A stretch of DNA of 48,364 nucleotides, taken from positions 1 to 48,364 of the forward strand of contig DIYF01000022.1 in the NCBI GenBank assembly GCA_002427745.1, read 5' to 3'. The notes beneath the pieces are model-generated. The model was not told the origin of the DNA. It saw only the letters and a list, made by a program, of their open reading frames with translations, and did not search any database. The number at the start of each line of letters is the position of its first letter. The first letter of the stretch is position 1. Below are positions 26,786 to 35,295 of the stretch, in pieces. The position numbers were made by a program, and so were the translations under genes. The DNA is from Roseivirga sp. UBA6061 (GTDB taxonomy: Bacteria; Bacteroidota; Bacteroidia; Cytophagales; Cyclobacteriaceae).

Positions 26786-28276
26786 TTACCTGAGAATCTT
26801 AATCTCTACCCGTCTGTTCAGAGCGCGGCCTGCTGCGGTATCGTTCGTGCTGATGGGTAGAGATTCTCCTTTACCAGCTACTTTAATGCGTGGTTCAGCA
26901 ATCCCCTGGCTCATCAGGTAATTAGCGGCAGCCTGAGCTCTTGCCAAAGAAATGCGCTGATTCACCTCCTCAGAACCAACACTGTCGGTATGACCAGTGA
27001 TTTCTACTGTATGATCAGGATGTTGTTTCAAGCGATCTACCACCTGATCAAGGAAATCGGCAAAGGCATCACTGAGCTCATAAGAATTGAACTTAAAGGG
27101 TAGTCTCACCTCAAAATCCTCCACCACCTTCTTGCTACTTCTGGGCTGGCCGATCGTAAACTCTGTTTCAGATGGTTCCGTAGTCTGGCTTGTCGAGTCC
27201 GACTCTGCGCTTTCTTCCGGTTCAACGGCCGGTTCAGGCTTCAACTCCTGACTCACAGAATCGACAGGCACCTCTCTCTTAGGCCTGACCCTGGTGCCCG
27301 GTTGTCCCTCTTTGGTTTTCTTTCTGCCTTTAGGCTTCATAAACATTTTCCATTGTACCCCCACCTCAAAAGCGCTCTGATTGGAAACTGAACTTCGGCC
27401 TACGCCAATATCATAGGTGGCCCCCACAGCAAACTCTCCTTTTTCCAGGGTAGCACCAAGTATCACGAAGTTTTCGGTACTGTATCGGGCTCTTACTTTC
27501 AGATACTGATCTGCCTGTAGCTCACGACCTACCGCCAGGCCTGCCTGCATGGCATAGTTATCTCCAAAGCCATAAGCAAAAGCCTCGGCCCAGATGATAG
27601 CCCGGTGTGTTCTGTTAATCATAGTACCTCCCTCAGCGATAAAAGAAACAGGCAGGTTTGACTCCTGATCAAATACGGACTCATTGGCCCGGTTAATGTC
27701 ATAGGCGGACAGACCAATATAGGATCTGTCCAAACGATCATCGAGGGCTTTTTTCCAGTATAAACCTGCATTCCAACGCAGAAAAGAACTGCCAGGGTCA
27801 CCAAAGGTCTCACCACTGTTAATACCCTGATCAAAACCTCTGTCCGGAACAAACTGAGATCCGGTACTGAGTCCGTTAAAATCAAAAGACCTTCGCTGAT
27901 ACCCCAGACTGATGCCCAGATTGAAAGAGGACAGTGCATCTGTAGGAATGCTTACCGCAGTGGAGACACCGGCCTCCTGAATACTATACACCCCTCCACT
28001 CCCGGAACGGTCGTCCATAAAAAAAAGCCCTATACCTCCTCTTCTTTGTCCACCCCAGCTTACCGGATAGGCCAGGTCCAGGGCGGTACTCAGCAGACTG
28101 AAATCACCGGCTGTTGACTGATTTCTGAAATTGGCCATGATATGAAAATAGTCCCGGCTACTTACCAGGGCAGGATTGACCCGCTGAGGTGTAAAATGTC
28201 GTTGTGAAAACTGAAAAAACTGTGCACTGACTGAGGTGCTGATCAGCAGAAAAATGGCTAAAAAGAATCCTCTCAT
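26786..28276 (-). CDS. PorP/SprF-type T9SS outer-membrane protein fused to OmpA peptidoglycan-binding domain
   Basis: The protein has 496 aa and a signal peptide (about 1-19, ending SVSAQ). Residues 20-310 are a PorP/SprF family beta barrel (SQRHFTPQRVNPAL, NFRNQS, GIGLFFMDDRSG, NAGLYWKK). A Pro/Glu/Ser-rich linker (about 310-380) leads to an OmpA C-terminal domain (about 385-496: EITGHTDSVGS, QRISLARAQAAANYL, KVAGKGESLP, GRALNRRVEI) that binds diaminopimelate of peptidoglycan. SprF-type proteins are needed for surface display of the adjacent T9SS type B substrate. Here the neighbour is exactly that, and the genes share one nucleotide (TAATG), suggesting translational coupling. The OmpA fusion recalls the separate PorE protein that tethers PorP complexes to the wall (inference). 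Confidence 0.93.
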   Translation of the reverse strand: MRGFFLAIFLLISTSVSAQFFQFSQRHFTPQRVNPALVSSRDYFHIMANFRNQSTAGDFSLLSTALDLAYPVSWGGQRRGGIGLFFMDDRSGSGGVYSIQEAGVSTAVSIPTDALSSFNLGISLGYQRRSFDFNGLSTGSQFVPDRGFDQGINSGETFGDPGSSFLRWNAGLYWKKALDDRLDRSYIGLSAYDINRANESVFDQESNLPVSFIAEGGTMINRTHRAIIWAEAFAYGFGDNYAMQAGLAVGRELQADQYLKVRARYSTENFVILGATLEKGEFAVGATYDIGVGRSSVSNQSAFEVGVQWKMFMKPKGRKKTKEGQPGTRVRPKREVPVDSVSQELKPEPAVEPEESAESDSTSQTTEPSETEFTIGQPRSSKKVVEDFEVRLPFKFNSYELSDAFADFLDQVVDRLKQHPDHTVEITGHTDSVGSEEVNQRISLARAQAAANYLMSQGIAEPRIKVAGKGESLPISTNDTAAGRALNRRVEIKILR

Positions 28277-30750
28277 TATCTCACCAACTGCAAAGCCCCC
28301 TTGTTCTTTCCATTGACCGTAATGGTCTGCCCATTGATATAATCTCCACTGACACGCCAGTAGTAGGTACCTGCCGGCAACTCAGTGCCTCCCCAGGTAC
28401 CGTCCCACCCTCTGACAGTTACCTCACTGAGGTTACTCGATTCAAAGACGGTGTTACCGGCCCTGTCAAAAATAGAGAAGGTAAAACTGGCAACACTTTC
28501 CAGGTCATACACCATAAACCGTTCATTTCGTCCGTCCCCATTGGGTGAGAACATGTCCGGAGCAAAAGCCGTCAAAACCACCTCTACCAACAGGGTAGCC
28601 TGGTCTGTACACCCTGTGTCATTGAACACGGAAACCGTGTATAGTGTATTCTCATTAGGAGAGGCCAGGGGTGACGCCACATTAGTGGCACTCAGGCCGG
28701 TTGCAGGCTCCCACAGGTATTCGGTTCCCCCGGAAGCAAACAGCTGGACAGACTCACCTTCCGTTACCTGCAGGACAGAGTCTCTCACACTGGCCACCAC
28801 CTCATCAATATCTACAGTGAAACTTTGCTGGTAGTCACAGCCATTGACGGAGGTTACCTCCAGGGTCACAACATCATCGGCCTGTGGTATATAAGAAAAT
28901 GAAGAGGTAGAAGAAAGAGCCCCCTCATTGGCAGAGCTCCAGGTGATGCTACTCCATGCACCTTCCACTTCTACACTGACCTGATCTCCCTCACAGATAG
29001 TCAGGTCTTCGAGGGGTTCAGGTGCTCCGTCAGGAATGACAGAAAACACCTCTCCATCAATACAACCTCCTACCCTGTCGTAAACAGCTATTACAAAATC
29101 CTGCCCGCCTGTGGTAAAGCTCAGCTGAGCCGAGGTACCCAGGTAGCCCTCGTTGACTGAAAACCAACGGGCATCTTCTCCGGTCTCAGTCTCCAGTGTA
29201 ATGGTATTGGTACCACAAAGTATCTTCTCCTGTACCAGCAATTGTTCGTTACAAGCACCTCCCACACCACCTTGCAAACACTCTGACACGGTATAATGAA
29301 AGGCATTATCAATCGGCATAATAGAAGTGAAAAGCGGCTGAGTGGGCGCGTTTTTAAGGATAAGAAAAGAGCTGGAACCCTGATTACCGGGACCGGACAC
29401 CGTTCTTCTCAAACTGACCGGATCAAAGCCGGCTGCCAGTACATCCGCAGTTCCGATACCTGTTCCAAGCGTTACATCATAGGTTACCGACCTGCTTTCG
29501 GTGAAATCATCCTCCGCTATATTCCAGACGATATACAAATCGTCTCCAAACCGGAAACTAAGCAGGTCCTGTAAACGCGTTGGTCCCTCATTTTTATCTT
29601 CTTCCTCGTTTTCAAACAGCCAGAGCCTGCTTCCGGTCACTGTGGTGGTCAGTTCAAAATAATCCAGGTCACCATCAAAATCGAAATCGCCATAACGTCT
29701 TCCCATACCACTGGAGTTTTCCAGGGTATCGCTTTCATAAGTCGTTTCTGTGAGCGTATTAATTACCCTTTCGCGAGCTAAGAGACTCCCTGTTGTGCCG
29801 AGCGTCAGCCCCTCCACATCTGTATCAAGCACGCCATCAGAGCCCAGATCAGCTGCAAATACCCTGGTGTTCTTGAGCCTGAGTCGTTTGTTATCCGTTT
29901 GAGACGAAAAAGTCTCACCGTTATTGTTGATCAGCACTTCCAGCGATCTGGGACTATTATCTATATCCCGGCTCACGAGTACATCCGGAAATCCGTCATC
30001 ATTAAAATCACTTACCACGTAATCAGTGATCTGCAATGAATCGGATTCCACGGCCTGTACTGAGAATTCTAAGTCTTTTTGATTTAATAAGAGCAAAGCC
30101 ACAGAGTCTCCGTCCGCTTTGATACCTGCTATAAACAAGTCTGTAAAACCATCTTTATCAAAATCCAATACCACGGGATCCGTGTGAATTTCATCGAGTT
30201 CTTCCGGCAGGCTCACCTTTTCAAAGCCGGTGGGCTCATTTTTGTATACAATCAAACCGTCTAAGCTGAATGTCAGTATCTCCAAAACCCCGTCATTGTC
30301 CAGGTCAGCCAATCGAAGCTCCTGCCAGACAGAAGCACCGGCATTGATCAGGGTTTTCTTCCAGGTAAAGTCTCCGTTGTTTTCATATACAGCATGCTCA
30401 AAACGAGTACCATCCGTAGTTGACAGCAACAAGTCCTGCCTGCCATCCTGGTTAAGATCTGCCAGCTTCAAAAGTTGCTCCCCATAGGTCTCCAGGTCCG
30501 TATCTGCCAGTATAAAAGTGGTGTCTGGCTGTTGGTGATAGATGTAAGAAACACTTCTGCTGGAGTCGGTGACCGAGAGGTCTTCTCCCGTAATAAAAAT
30601 ATCCAGCAAACCATCGTTGTCAACATCTACCCATTCAAATACAGGCTTTGACATTTGGGGCAGAGACAGCGTATCAAAAGGAGCAAAATTCTGTGCCGAT
30701 AAGCTGCCCAAAGACAGCATCAACATGGTTATGGTTAGCTTCAGTTTCAT
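28276..30750 (-). CDS. FG-GAP beta-propeller surface protein with T9SS type B C-terminal signal
   Basis: The protein has 824 aa and a signal peptide (about 1-20, ending SLSAQ). The first half carries about seven FG-GAP/VCBS repeats with DxDxDG-type calcium loops (DVDNDGLLD, DLNQDGRQD, DLDNDGVLE, DFDKDGFTD, DFNDDGFPD, DFDFDGDLD), which form a beta propeller. Cys-containing Ig/PKD-like domains follow. The last 90 or so residues are the gliding-motility/CHU_C C-terminal domain (FAPDMFSPNGDGRNERF, FSIFDRAGNTVFES, GWDGTWGGTELPAGTYYWRV), the type B T9SS sorting signal. It is expected at the cell surface, exported with the help of the downstream SprF-like protein. It overlaps the upstream TonB-C gene by 4 nt (ATGA) and the downstream gene by 1 nt. 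Confidence 0.93.
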   Translation of the reverse strand: MKLKLTITMLMLSLGSLSAQNFAPFDTLSLPQMSKPVFEWVDVDNDGLLDIFITGEDLSVTDSSRSVSYIYHQQPDTTFILADTDLETYGEQLLKLADLNQDGRQDLLLSTTDGTRFEHAVYENNGDFTWKKTLINAGASVWQELRLADLDNDGVLEILTFSLDGLIVYKNEPTGFEKVSLPEELDEIHTDPVVLDFDKDGFTDLFIAGIKADGDSVALLLLNQKDLEFSVQAVESDSLQITDYVVSDFNDDGFPDVLVSRDIDNSPRSLEVLINNNGETFSSQTDNKRLRLKNTRVFAADLGSDGVLDTDVEGLTLGTTGSLLARERVINTLTETTYESDTLENSSGMGRRYGDFDFDGDLDYFELTTTVTGSRLWLFENEEEDKNEGPTRLQDLLSFRFGDDLYIVWNIAEDDFTESRSVTYDVTLGTGIGTADVLAAGFDPVSLRRTVSGPGNQGSSSFLILKNAPTQPLFTSIMPIDNAFHYTVSECLQGGVGGACNEQLLVQEKILCGTNTITLETETGEDARWFSVNEGYLGTSAQLSFTTGGQDFVIAVYDRVGGCIDGEVFSVIPDGAPEPLEDLTICEGDQVSVEVEGAWSSITWSSANEGALSSTSSFSYIPQADDVVTLEVTSVNGCDYQQSFTVDIDEVVASVRDSVLQVTEGESVQLFASGGTEYLWEPATGLSATNVASPLASPNENTLYTVSVFNDTGCTDQATLLVEVVLTAFAPDMFSPNGDGRNERFMVYDLESVASFTFSIFDRAGNTVFESSNLSEVTVRGWDGTWGGTELPAGTYYWRVSGDYINGQTITVNGKNKGALQLVR

Positions 30751-31499
30751 TCCTTACCCCCCTTCTTTTGAAAAGTGATAGGCAGATGAATAATTGATGC
30801 CACGGAATCACCTTCATCGAGGGCAGGTTTCCATGCCGGCATCTGCCCGAATACCTGACTGAGTTGCTGCACCATGGCATCGGGTAATGGCTTGTTAAAG
30901 GAAACATCTCCAACCTCCCCTTTAGCTCCTACTTCAAACTCGACTTCGAGAAAGAACGTATTGTCGGTTCCCAACAGAGAATCCGGCAGGTCTATTTCTT
31001 TATATAAGTAACGGTACAGGTTTTCGAGACCATCTACAGGCGTAGCATCAGCGGTAACCCTCTCTCTTATGGTGATTTGGGGGCTGGCCATAAGTTCCTC
31101 CTCTTTTTCAGGAACAATGGGCTCCACTACTGCTTCAGGGGTTACTTCTTCAATTTTCTCCTCAGCCTTCTCGCTCTCAGCAACAGGTTCAGATGGAGGT
31201 ACGGGCGCTGCAATCTCCTCTTCTTTCTCTACAGGAAGCACCTTCTCCACCGGGTCTTCAGGCATTTGGACCTGATTCTCTACAGGGTTTTCAGTCACAG
31301 GCTCGTATCCCCAATATAACCAGCTCAGAAAAGCCGTGGCCAGGATGACCAATGCGAAACTTCCCGCCTGGTAATACTTCTTGCGCTTTCTGATCCTTTC
31401 ATCTGTATAAGCATCCATCAGGGCATCAAAATCCTGATGCTTTGCAGCCAGCTCATCCAGGTCCGGGGTTTCATGCAATATCTTGAGATTTGTCTTCAT
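30747..31499 (-). CDS. Single-pass membrane protein with TonB C-terminal domain, partner of ECF sigma factor
   Basis: The protein has 250 aa and starts at ATG. Its order is: a charged cytoplasmic N-terminus of about 45 residues, one membrane helix (about 46-64, FALVILATAFLSWLYW), a Pro/Glu-rich periplasmic linker (about 65-155), and a TonB_C-like domain (about 160-248: FFLEVEFEVGAKGEVGDVSF, PAWKPALDEGD, IHLPITF). The gene overlaps the end of the sigma-factor gene by 29 nt and the next gene by 4 nt. Its place directly after an ECF sigma gene is where an anti-sigma factor is usually encoded. Whether it is an energy transducer, an anti-sigma factor or both cannot be told; no exbB/exbD is nearby. 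Confidence 0.85.
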   Translation of the reverse strand: MKTNLKILHETPDLDELAAKHQDFDALMDAYTDERIRKRKKYYQAGSFALVILATAFLSWLYWGYEPVTENPVENQVQMPEDPVEKVLPVEKEEEIAAPVPPSEPVAESEKAEEKIEEVTPEAVVEPIVPEKEEELMASPQITIRERVTADATPVDGLENLYRYLYKEIDLPDSLLGTDNTFFLEVEFEVGAKGEVGDVSFNKPLPDAMVQQLSQVFGQMPAWKPALDEGDSVASIIHLPITFQKKGGKE

Positions 31500-32112
31500 T
31501 GCTTTCTATCAACATCTTCATCTTGCGGAGTACTCTGTGTGTCTTTGTCCTTGCGTTGCCTTCCGTAAGGTTCATTACAAAGGCAATCTCTCTGAATGAC
31601 ATCTCTTCAAAGAATCGCAACTCTACCAGTTCCAGTTCTTTCGGGCTTAAGGCCTTCATAACCATGGGTAGCTTCAGTTCCTGCAACAGTTCATCCTCCT
31701 CATCTTCACTCGTTTCAACCATTTCCAGAAACAGGTCGGCTGTTCGGTCAGAGTCGATGTACAGGGTTCTGCTCTTTTTGTTCTGCCTGAAGTAATCTGT
31801 ACTCAGATTTACAGCAATCCTATAGAGCCAGGCCGAAAAAGAAAGCCCGCGAAACTCATACTTCTTAAGATTCAGAAGGGCATTCAGGAAAGTTTGCGAA
31901 GCCAGGTCGGCAGCCACCTGTTCATCATTTACCCGCTTGTAGAGGAAGCCGAATATTTTCCCATAATAGCGTTCATAAATAGGTTTGAAAGCCTTGGGGT
32001 CCTTTTTGGCCCTTTCTACTTCCTTTTCCTCCTGAAGCCCCAGGTAACGATATTCAGATTCGGATAAACTCAACTCGGTTGATGATTTCGTCTTTTCATT
32101 TTGACCCCACAA
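31471..32112 (-). CDS. RNA polymerase ECF-type sigma factor (first gene of the T9SS adhesin operon)
   Basis: The protein has 213 aa. Region 2 is at about 40-110 (YERYYGKIFGFLYKRVND, ASQTFLNALLNL, FSAWLYRIAVNLSTDYFR) and region 4 at about 145-205 (LSPKELELVELRFFEEMSFREIAFVMN, ARTKTHRVLRKM). The start is TTG at 32112: an in-frame TAA lies 21 nt upstream and no ATG or GTG occurs in between or for a long way after. It leads a minus-strand operon of four overlapping genes. It is closely similar in layout to the sigma factor at 34550-35164, also followed by a TonB-C protein. It presumably directs transcription of its own operon (inference). Confidence 0.92.
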   Translation of the reverse strand: MWGQNEKTKSSTELSLSESEYRYLGLQEEKEVERAKKDPKAFKPIYERYYGKIFGFLYKRVNDEQVAADLASQTFLNALLNLKKYEFRGLSFSAWLYRIAVNLSTDYFRQNKKSRTLYIDSDRTADLFLEMVETSEDEEDELLQELKLPMVMKALSPKELELVELRFFEEMSFREIAFVMNLTEGNARTKTHRVLRKMKMLIESNEDKSQDIA

Positions 32113-32174
32113 CGAAGTAGGTTCGAGACGTTACAAATAAATTTAACCGTAATTATGTAATTGTATTCTTCTGC

Positions 32175-32190
32175 CAGGTCTGATGACCTG
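32175..32190. repeat. Short inverted repeat between DUF1761 gene and sigma gene
   Basis: CAGGTC (32175-32180) and GACCTG (32185-32190) are exact inverted repeats around TGAT. The element lies 41 bp after the DUF1761 stop and 62 bp upstream of the sigma start on the minus strand. There is no U-tract, so it may be a weak terminator or an operator for the sigma operon. Confidence 0.4.
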
Positions 32191-32230
32191 AAAATCAGGA
32201 TAAGACCAAGAGATAAAAGACTGACAACGG

Positions 32231-32644
32231 CTACTTCCAGGAGGCGAGGATAATGCCTGTTACCGTATAGGCAATCATATGGTAGAATGCATCGATAAGG
32301 ATAAGGGAAATGGGTCTTCGGGCAAAGATGTAGTTCATAGCTGTGCTTGGCAGAATAAAGAAAATACCAAACATCATACCCATGGTAGCTCCGGCCAGTG
32401 CACCTGTTTCTGCAGGAGCCCATTCACTGTGCAGAAACACGGCCATTCCGGTAGAAATCACCAGAGCCATTACCATAGAGGCAGCGAAAACCTTGGACAT
32501 CTGTTCTTTGATGTCATCATCGGACAAACCTACCCCTCGCTGCCAGGCTTTCCCGAATAATGGTCCGTACCAGATGGCTCCTAAACCAAAAAATGCCAGC
32601 GCTGAAATGAATACACCCAGCCAGTTAATTGCTGACAGATCCAT
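32231..32644 (-). CDS. DUF1761 membrane protein
   Basis: The protein has 137 aa from ATG at 32644 (MDLSAINWLGVFISAL). The open frame reaches 32701 but the extra 19 residues do not belong to the family. Four hydrophobic segments are visible (LGVFISALAFFGLGAIWY; VFAASMVMALVISTGMAVF; ALAGATMGMMFGIFFILP; ILIDAFYHMIAYTVTGIIL), with the family motif GAIWYGPLFGKAW. It is an inner-membrane protein of unknown function. It is a single gene between the MerR regulator and the sigma operon. Confidence 0.88.
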   Translation of the reverse strand: MDLSAINWLGVFISALAFFGLGAIWYGPLFGKAWQRGVGLSDDDIKEQMSKVFAASMVMALVISTGMAVFLHSEWAPAETGALAGATMGMMFGIFFILPSTAMNYIFARRPISLILIDAFYHMIAYTVTGIILASWK

Positions 32645-32756
32645 AGCTGTAGATTTAGTTAAAAAAAATCTATTAAGATTGATGTACAGGTAAGTTAACA
32701 AATATCCCGCTGAAAATGGGGCGGTTAACCGTAAAAAGTCAACTTATAGTACTACG

Positions 32757-33650
32757 CTAGTCTTCTAAAATCAAACTCAGCTCGTTGATGCTGGGGATCA
32801 ATAAGACATTATCAGGATACTCCAGTTCTTCCATAAAGTAGGGATTCCCTGTAATGTAGATATTCTTGTCAGGAAAGTTATCGGCCAATTCGTAGATGTA
32901 GGCCTGCGTATCAATTTTAGAAGCAGGGGCTTTCACAAAGGTAAACAGGGCATCCGGCCTCGAGATTTTCTCTACCTGAATCAGGTCTTTGAAGGGAATA
33001 TCCACCCCCAGGTAAATACACTGGCGTCCCCGGTTTTTAAGCACATAGGTAAACAGAAGAATCAAAAGATCATTGAATTCCGACTTTGGAAGAAACAACA
33101 TGAATTTTTCCGCTCCGGTCCCTGGCATTGTCAGTCCGTCAATCGCTACAATTACCTTTTGCTTAATCAGGTTGTAGATAAAGTGTTCCTGAGCTGTGGT
33201 GACTTCTCCTGTACGCCACATTACACCAATGCGCTTGAGGAAGGGGTAAACGATATGAATCAGGGTTTCTTCAAAACTCCTCACCAGGAGGCTCGATGAA
33301 ATGATCTTCTCAAATCGCATCTCATCCAGTTCGAGCATGGCCAGTACCATACCATTTACATGGGTGACAATGGTATGATCTGTAGCCACCTGATGGGCAT
33401 CCTGCATCAAATCCCTGATCTGCTGATTGAACTCAGCCTCCGTAAAGCTGCAGATTTGCGAAATCCTGAAACCATTTTCGATAAGCAGAGAGACATTGAG
33501 CAGATACTTCAACTGCTCCTCATCATAGTAGCGAATATTGGTATTGGTACGTTTAGGCTTTAAAAGCTTATAACGCTGCTCCCAAATACGAATCGTGTGT
33601 GCCTTAATACCTGAGTACTTCTCAAGTTCTTTGATTGAGTACCGAACCAA
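32757..33650 (-). CDS. MerR-family transcription regulator with degenerate B12-binding-like C-terminal domain
   Basis: The protein has 297 aa. The start is TTG at 33650: the frame has a TAG 36 nt upstream and no ATG, and the MerR helix-turn-helix begins right away (VRYSIKELEKYSGIKAHTIRIWEQRY). C-terminal to it is a B12-binding-2-type helical domain (FEKIISSSLLVRSFEETL, VMWRTGEVTTAQEHF with the W and EH of the CarH/LitR family) and a Rossmann-like half. The cobalamin His ligand motif (E/D-x-H-x-x-G) is replaced by SEFNDLLILL, so the protein should not bind cobalamin base-off as CarH does. Related proteins regulate light or carotenoid genes; its targets are unknown. Confidence 0.9.
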   Translation of the reverse strand: MVRYSIKELEKYSGIKAHTIRIWEQRYKLLKPKRTNTNIRYYDEEQLKYLLNVSLLIENGFRISQICSFTEAEFNQQIRDLMQDAHQVATDHTIVTHVNGMVLAMLELDEMRFEKIISSSLLVRSFEETLIHIVYPFLKRIGVMWRTGEVTTAQEHFIYNLIKQKVIVAIDGLTMPGTGAEKFMLFLPKSEFNDLLILLFTYVLKNRGRQCIYLGVDIPFKDLIQVEKISRPDALFTFVKAPASKIDTQAYIYELADNFPDKNIYITGNPYFMEELEYPDNVLLIPSINELSLILED

Positions 33651-33752
33651 TGTGTGAGTTTCAGTTAATTCATTAACAATCTAATGAATAGAACTTACAG
33701 ATTGAAGCAAAAAAACTCCTATTGGTATGCTATGGAAATGAAAAAAGCGCTG

Positions 33753-34553
33753 TTAGTATTCCGGTTTCTCCTTCTCAGTATCATCTTCCAGTTCAAACCG
33801 GAGTTTGATTGACATATGACTTGAAACGGGCTGACCATTGTGAGTGGCCGGCTTCCAATCCGGGATTTTCTTCATTACGCGAAGAGCCTCCTTGTCAAAT
33901 TCGTCACCTAAGGATCTGACTATTCTGAAGTTACCTGCTTTCCCCTCTTTATCCACTACAAAATAGATACGGACGAAGCCCTCAATATTGCTGATCCGCG
34001 AGGTTTCAGGGTAGGTAAGTTCTTTATCAATAAGCTCGTAAAAGGCTGAAAAGCCTCCTATCGGTTCTGCCTTGATCATAATATCCTCTATCAGGATATC
34101 TTCAGTTTCCGGCTCTTCCTCAGCAGGCTGAGTCACAGGAGGTGAGGCAGGTTTAACTTGTTTCTTGTTTGCTGTGCTGGCAGGTTTCTCTTCTTTTTCT
34201 TCTTCTGCTACCACCTGTGCTGCATCCGCTGCCTCAACCTGAGCCGAATCAGGCACAATTATATGCACAGGGCTTTGCGTGGTTTCCAACTCAACAGGAG
34301 CCTCGGGTTGTACCACTTCAGGTTCAGATATGAGCTCTGTCACGGCAAAGTAGACAGATACTGTAAAAGGCACCGAGAGTACCCAAAGTACTTTAGTCAA
34401 GGAAGCTGCCTTCGCCCCTAAAGCCCCTTTTGCCAATGGAGCACTTGCCATGCCCATTCCCGCAGCTTTATCTACCACCTGCCCAAAGTCCATGAGTCCA
34501 TTAATGTTCTCTGAACTTATTTCGGTTCCCTTTTTTACAAACTTATACTTCAT
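33753..34553 (-). CDS. Single-pass membrane protein with TonB C-terminal domain (second sigma-linked copy)
   Basis: The protein has 266 aa and starts at ATG. A cytoplasmic N-terminus of about 53 residues with an Ala/Gly-rich stretch (GMGMASAPLAKGALGAKAA) precedes one membrane helix (about 54-72). Then come a Pro/Glu/Lys-rich linker and a clear TonB_C domain (about 175-256: GFVRIYFVVDKEGKAG, IPDWKPATHNGQPVSSHMSIKLRFEL). It overlaps the sigma gene by 4 nt (ATGA), and has the same order as the pair at 30747-32112, but no T9SS substrate follows: the MerR gene is next. The role could be anti-sigma or TonB-like transducer. Confidence 0.86.
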   Translation of the reverse strand: MKYKFVKKGTEISSENINGLMDFGQVVDKAAGMGMASAPLAKGALGAKAASLTKVLWVLSVPFTVSVYFAVTELISEPEVVQPEAPVELETTQSPVHIIVPDSAQVEAADAAQVVAEEEKEEKPASTANKKQVKPASPPVTQPAEEEPETEDILIEDIMIKAEPIGGFSAFYELIDKELTYPETSRISNIEGFVRIYFVVDKEGKAGNFRIVRSLGDEFDKEALRVMKKIPDWKPATHNGQPVSSHMSIKLRFELEDDTEKEKPEY

Positions 34554-35164
34554 GATACGCGATGCGTAAATTTCTTCTTTATTCGTTTCAGGATGCGATA
34601 AGTCCTGGTTTTGGCGTTATTTTCTGTAATATTCAAAATAAAACCAATATCTCTGAAACTCTTAGACTCAAAGAATCGCAATTCGATTAATTCAAGGTCT
34701 GCAGGTTTTAAACCATCCAGCATTTCCGGCAACCTTTCCATCCATTCTTCCAGGTCATCTGGCTCCAGCTGAAACTCCTCTACGAGGTTCTCAGTCATAT
34801 AATCTTCCATTACAACCACCCTCTGCTTTTTCTTCTCACGGAAATGATCGTAACAAATATTTAATGCAATACGGTAAAGCCAGGAAGAAAAATTCAGCCC
34901 CTGATCTTTGTACTTATGCAGATTGACCAGCGCCTTGCAAAAAGCATTGGACGTGAGATCCTGGCTGATATCCACATCCTGAACCCTTGATAATATCAAT
35001 CTGAAAATACGTTCATAGTATTTCCGATAGATAGGTTCAAAATAGCGGTTATCGACCTTGGCACGCTCAATAAGCTCTTTTTCCGGAATTTCACTCCCAA
35101 CCGTATCGTTGTCAACCACCAGTAGCAAGTCGTTTTTCTTGATCAATCTGAAACGTTCAGACAT
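34550..35164 (-). CDS. RNA polymerase ECF-type sigma factor
   Basis: The protein has 204 aa and starts at ATG. Region 2: YRKYYERIFRLILSRVQDVDI, TSNAFCKALVNLHKY, FSSWLYRIALNICYDHFREKKK. Region 4: LKPADLELIELRFFESKSFRDIGFILN, AKTRTYRILKRIKK. Its sequence and its downstream TonB-C partner make it a paralogue of the sigma factor at 31471-32112. An N-terminal extension of about 35 residues (LIKKNDLLLVVDNDTVG) precedes region 2. The start is 131 bp from the divergent VWA gene, so the two promoters share this gap. Confidence 0.92.
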   Translation of the reverse strand: MSERFRLIKKNDLLLVVDNDTVGSEIPEKELIERAKVDNRYFEPIYRKYYERIFRLILSRVQDVDISQDLTSNAFCKALVNLHKYKDQGLNFSSWLYRIALNICYDHFREKKKQRVVVMEDYMTENLVEEFQLEPDDLEEWMERLPEMLDGLKPADLELIELRFFESKSFRDIGFILNITENNAKTRTYRILKRIKKKFTHRVS

Positions 35165-35223
35165 TAAACGCTATCAGAATTAAAAGATACAAAAAGGCGA
35201 AACATTATTCTCAGTCAAAAATA

Positions 35224-35254
35224 TTGTGAAGAAAAACACGGGGAATTAGCTTTA
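35224..35254 (+). promoter_or_regulatory. Candidate promoter of the VWA-MoxR-AlbA operon
   Basis: TTG at 35224-35226 and TAGCTTTA at 35247-35254 (one mismatch to TAnnTTTG) are separated by 20 nt, which fits the Bacteroidota -33/-7 layout. The VWA ATG is 41 nt downstream. Motif evidence only. Confidence 0.35.
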
Positions 35255-35295
35255 TCTTAAACCAATTTGTTGCCAACTGCGTTCTCTTTTCACTC

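Noticed and set aside
32757..33650. Cobalamin-dependent photoreceptor of the CarH type
   Set aside because: The His-containing cobalamin motif is missing.
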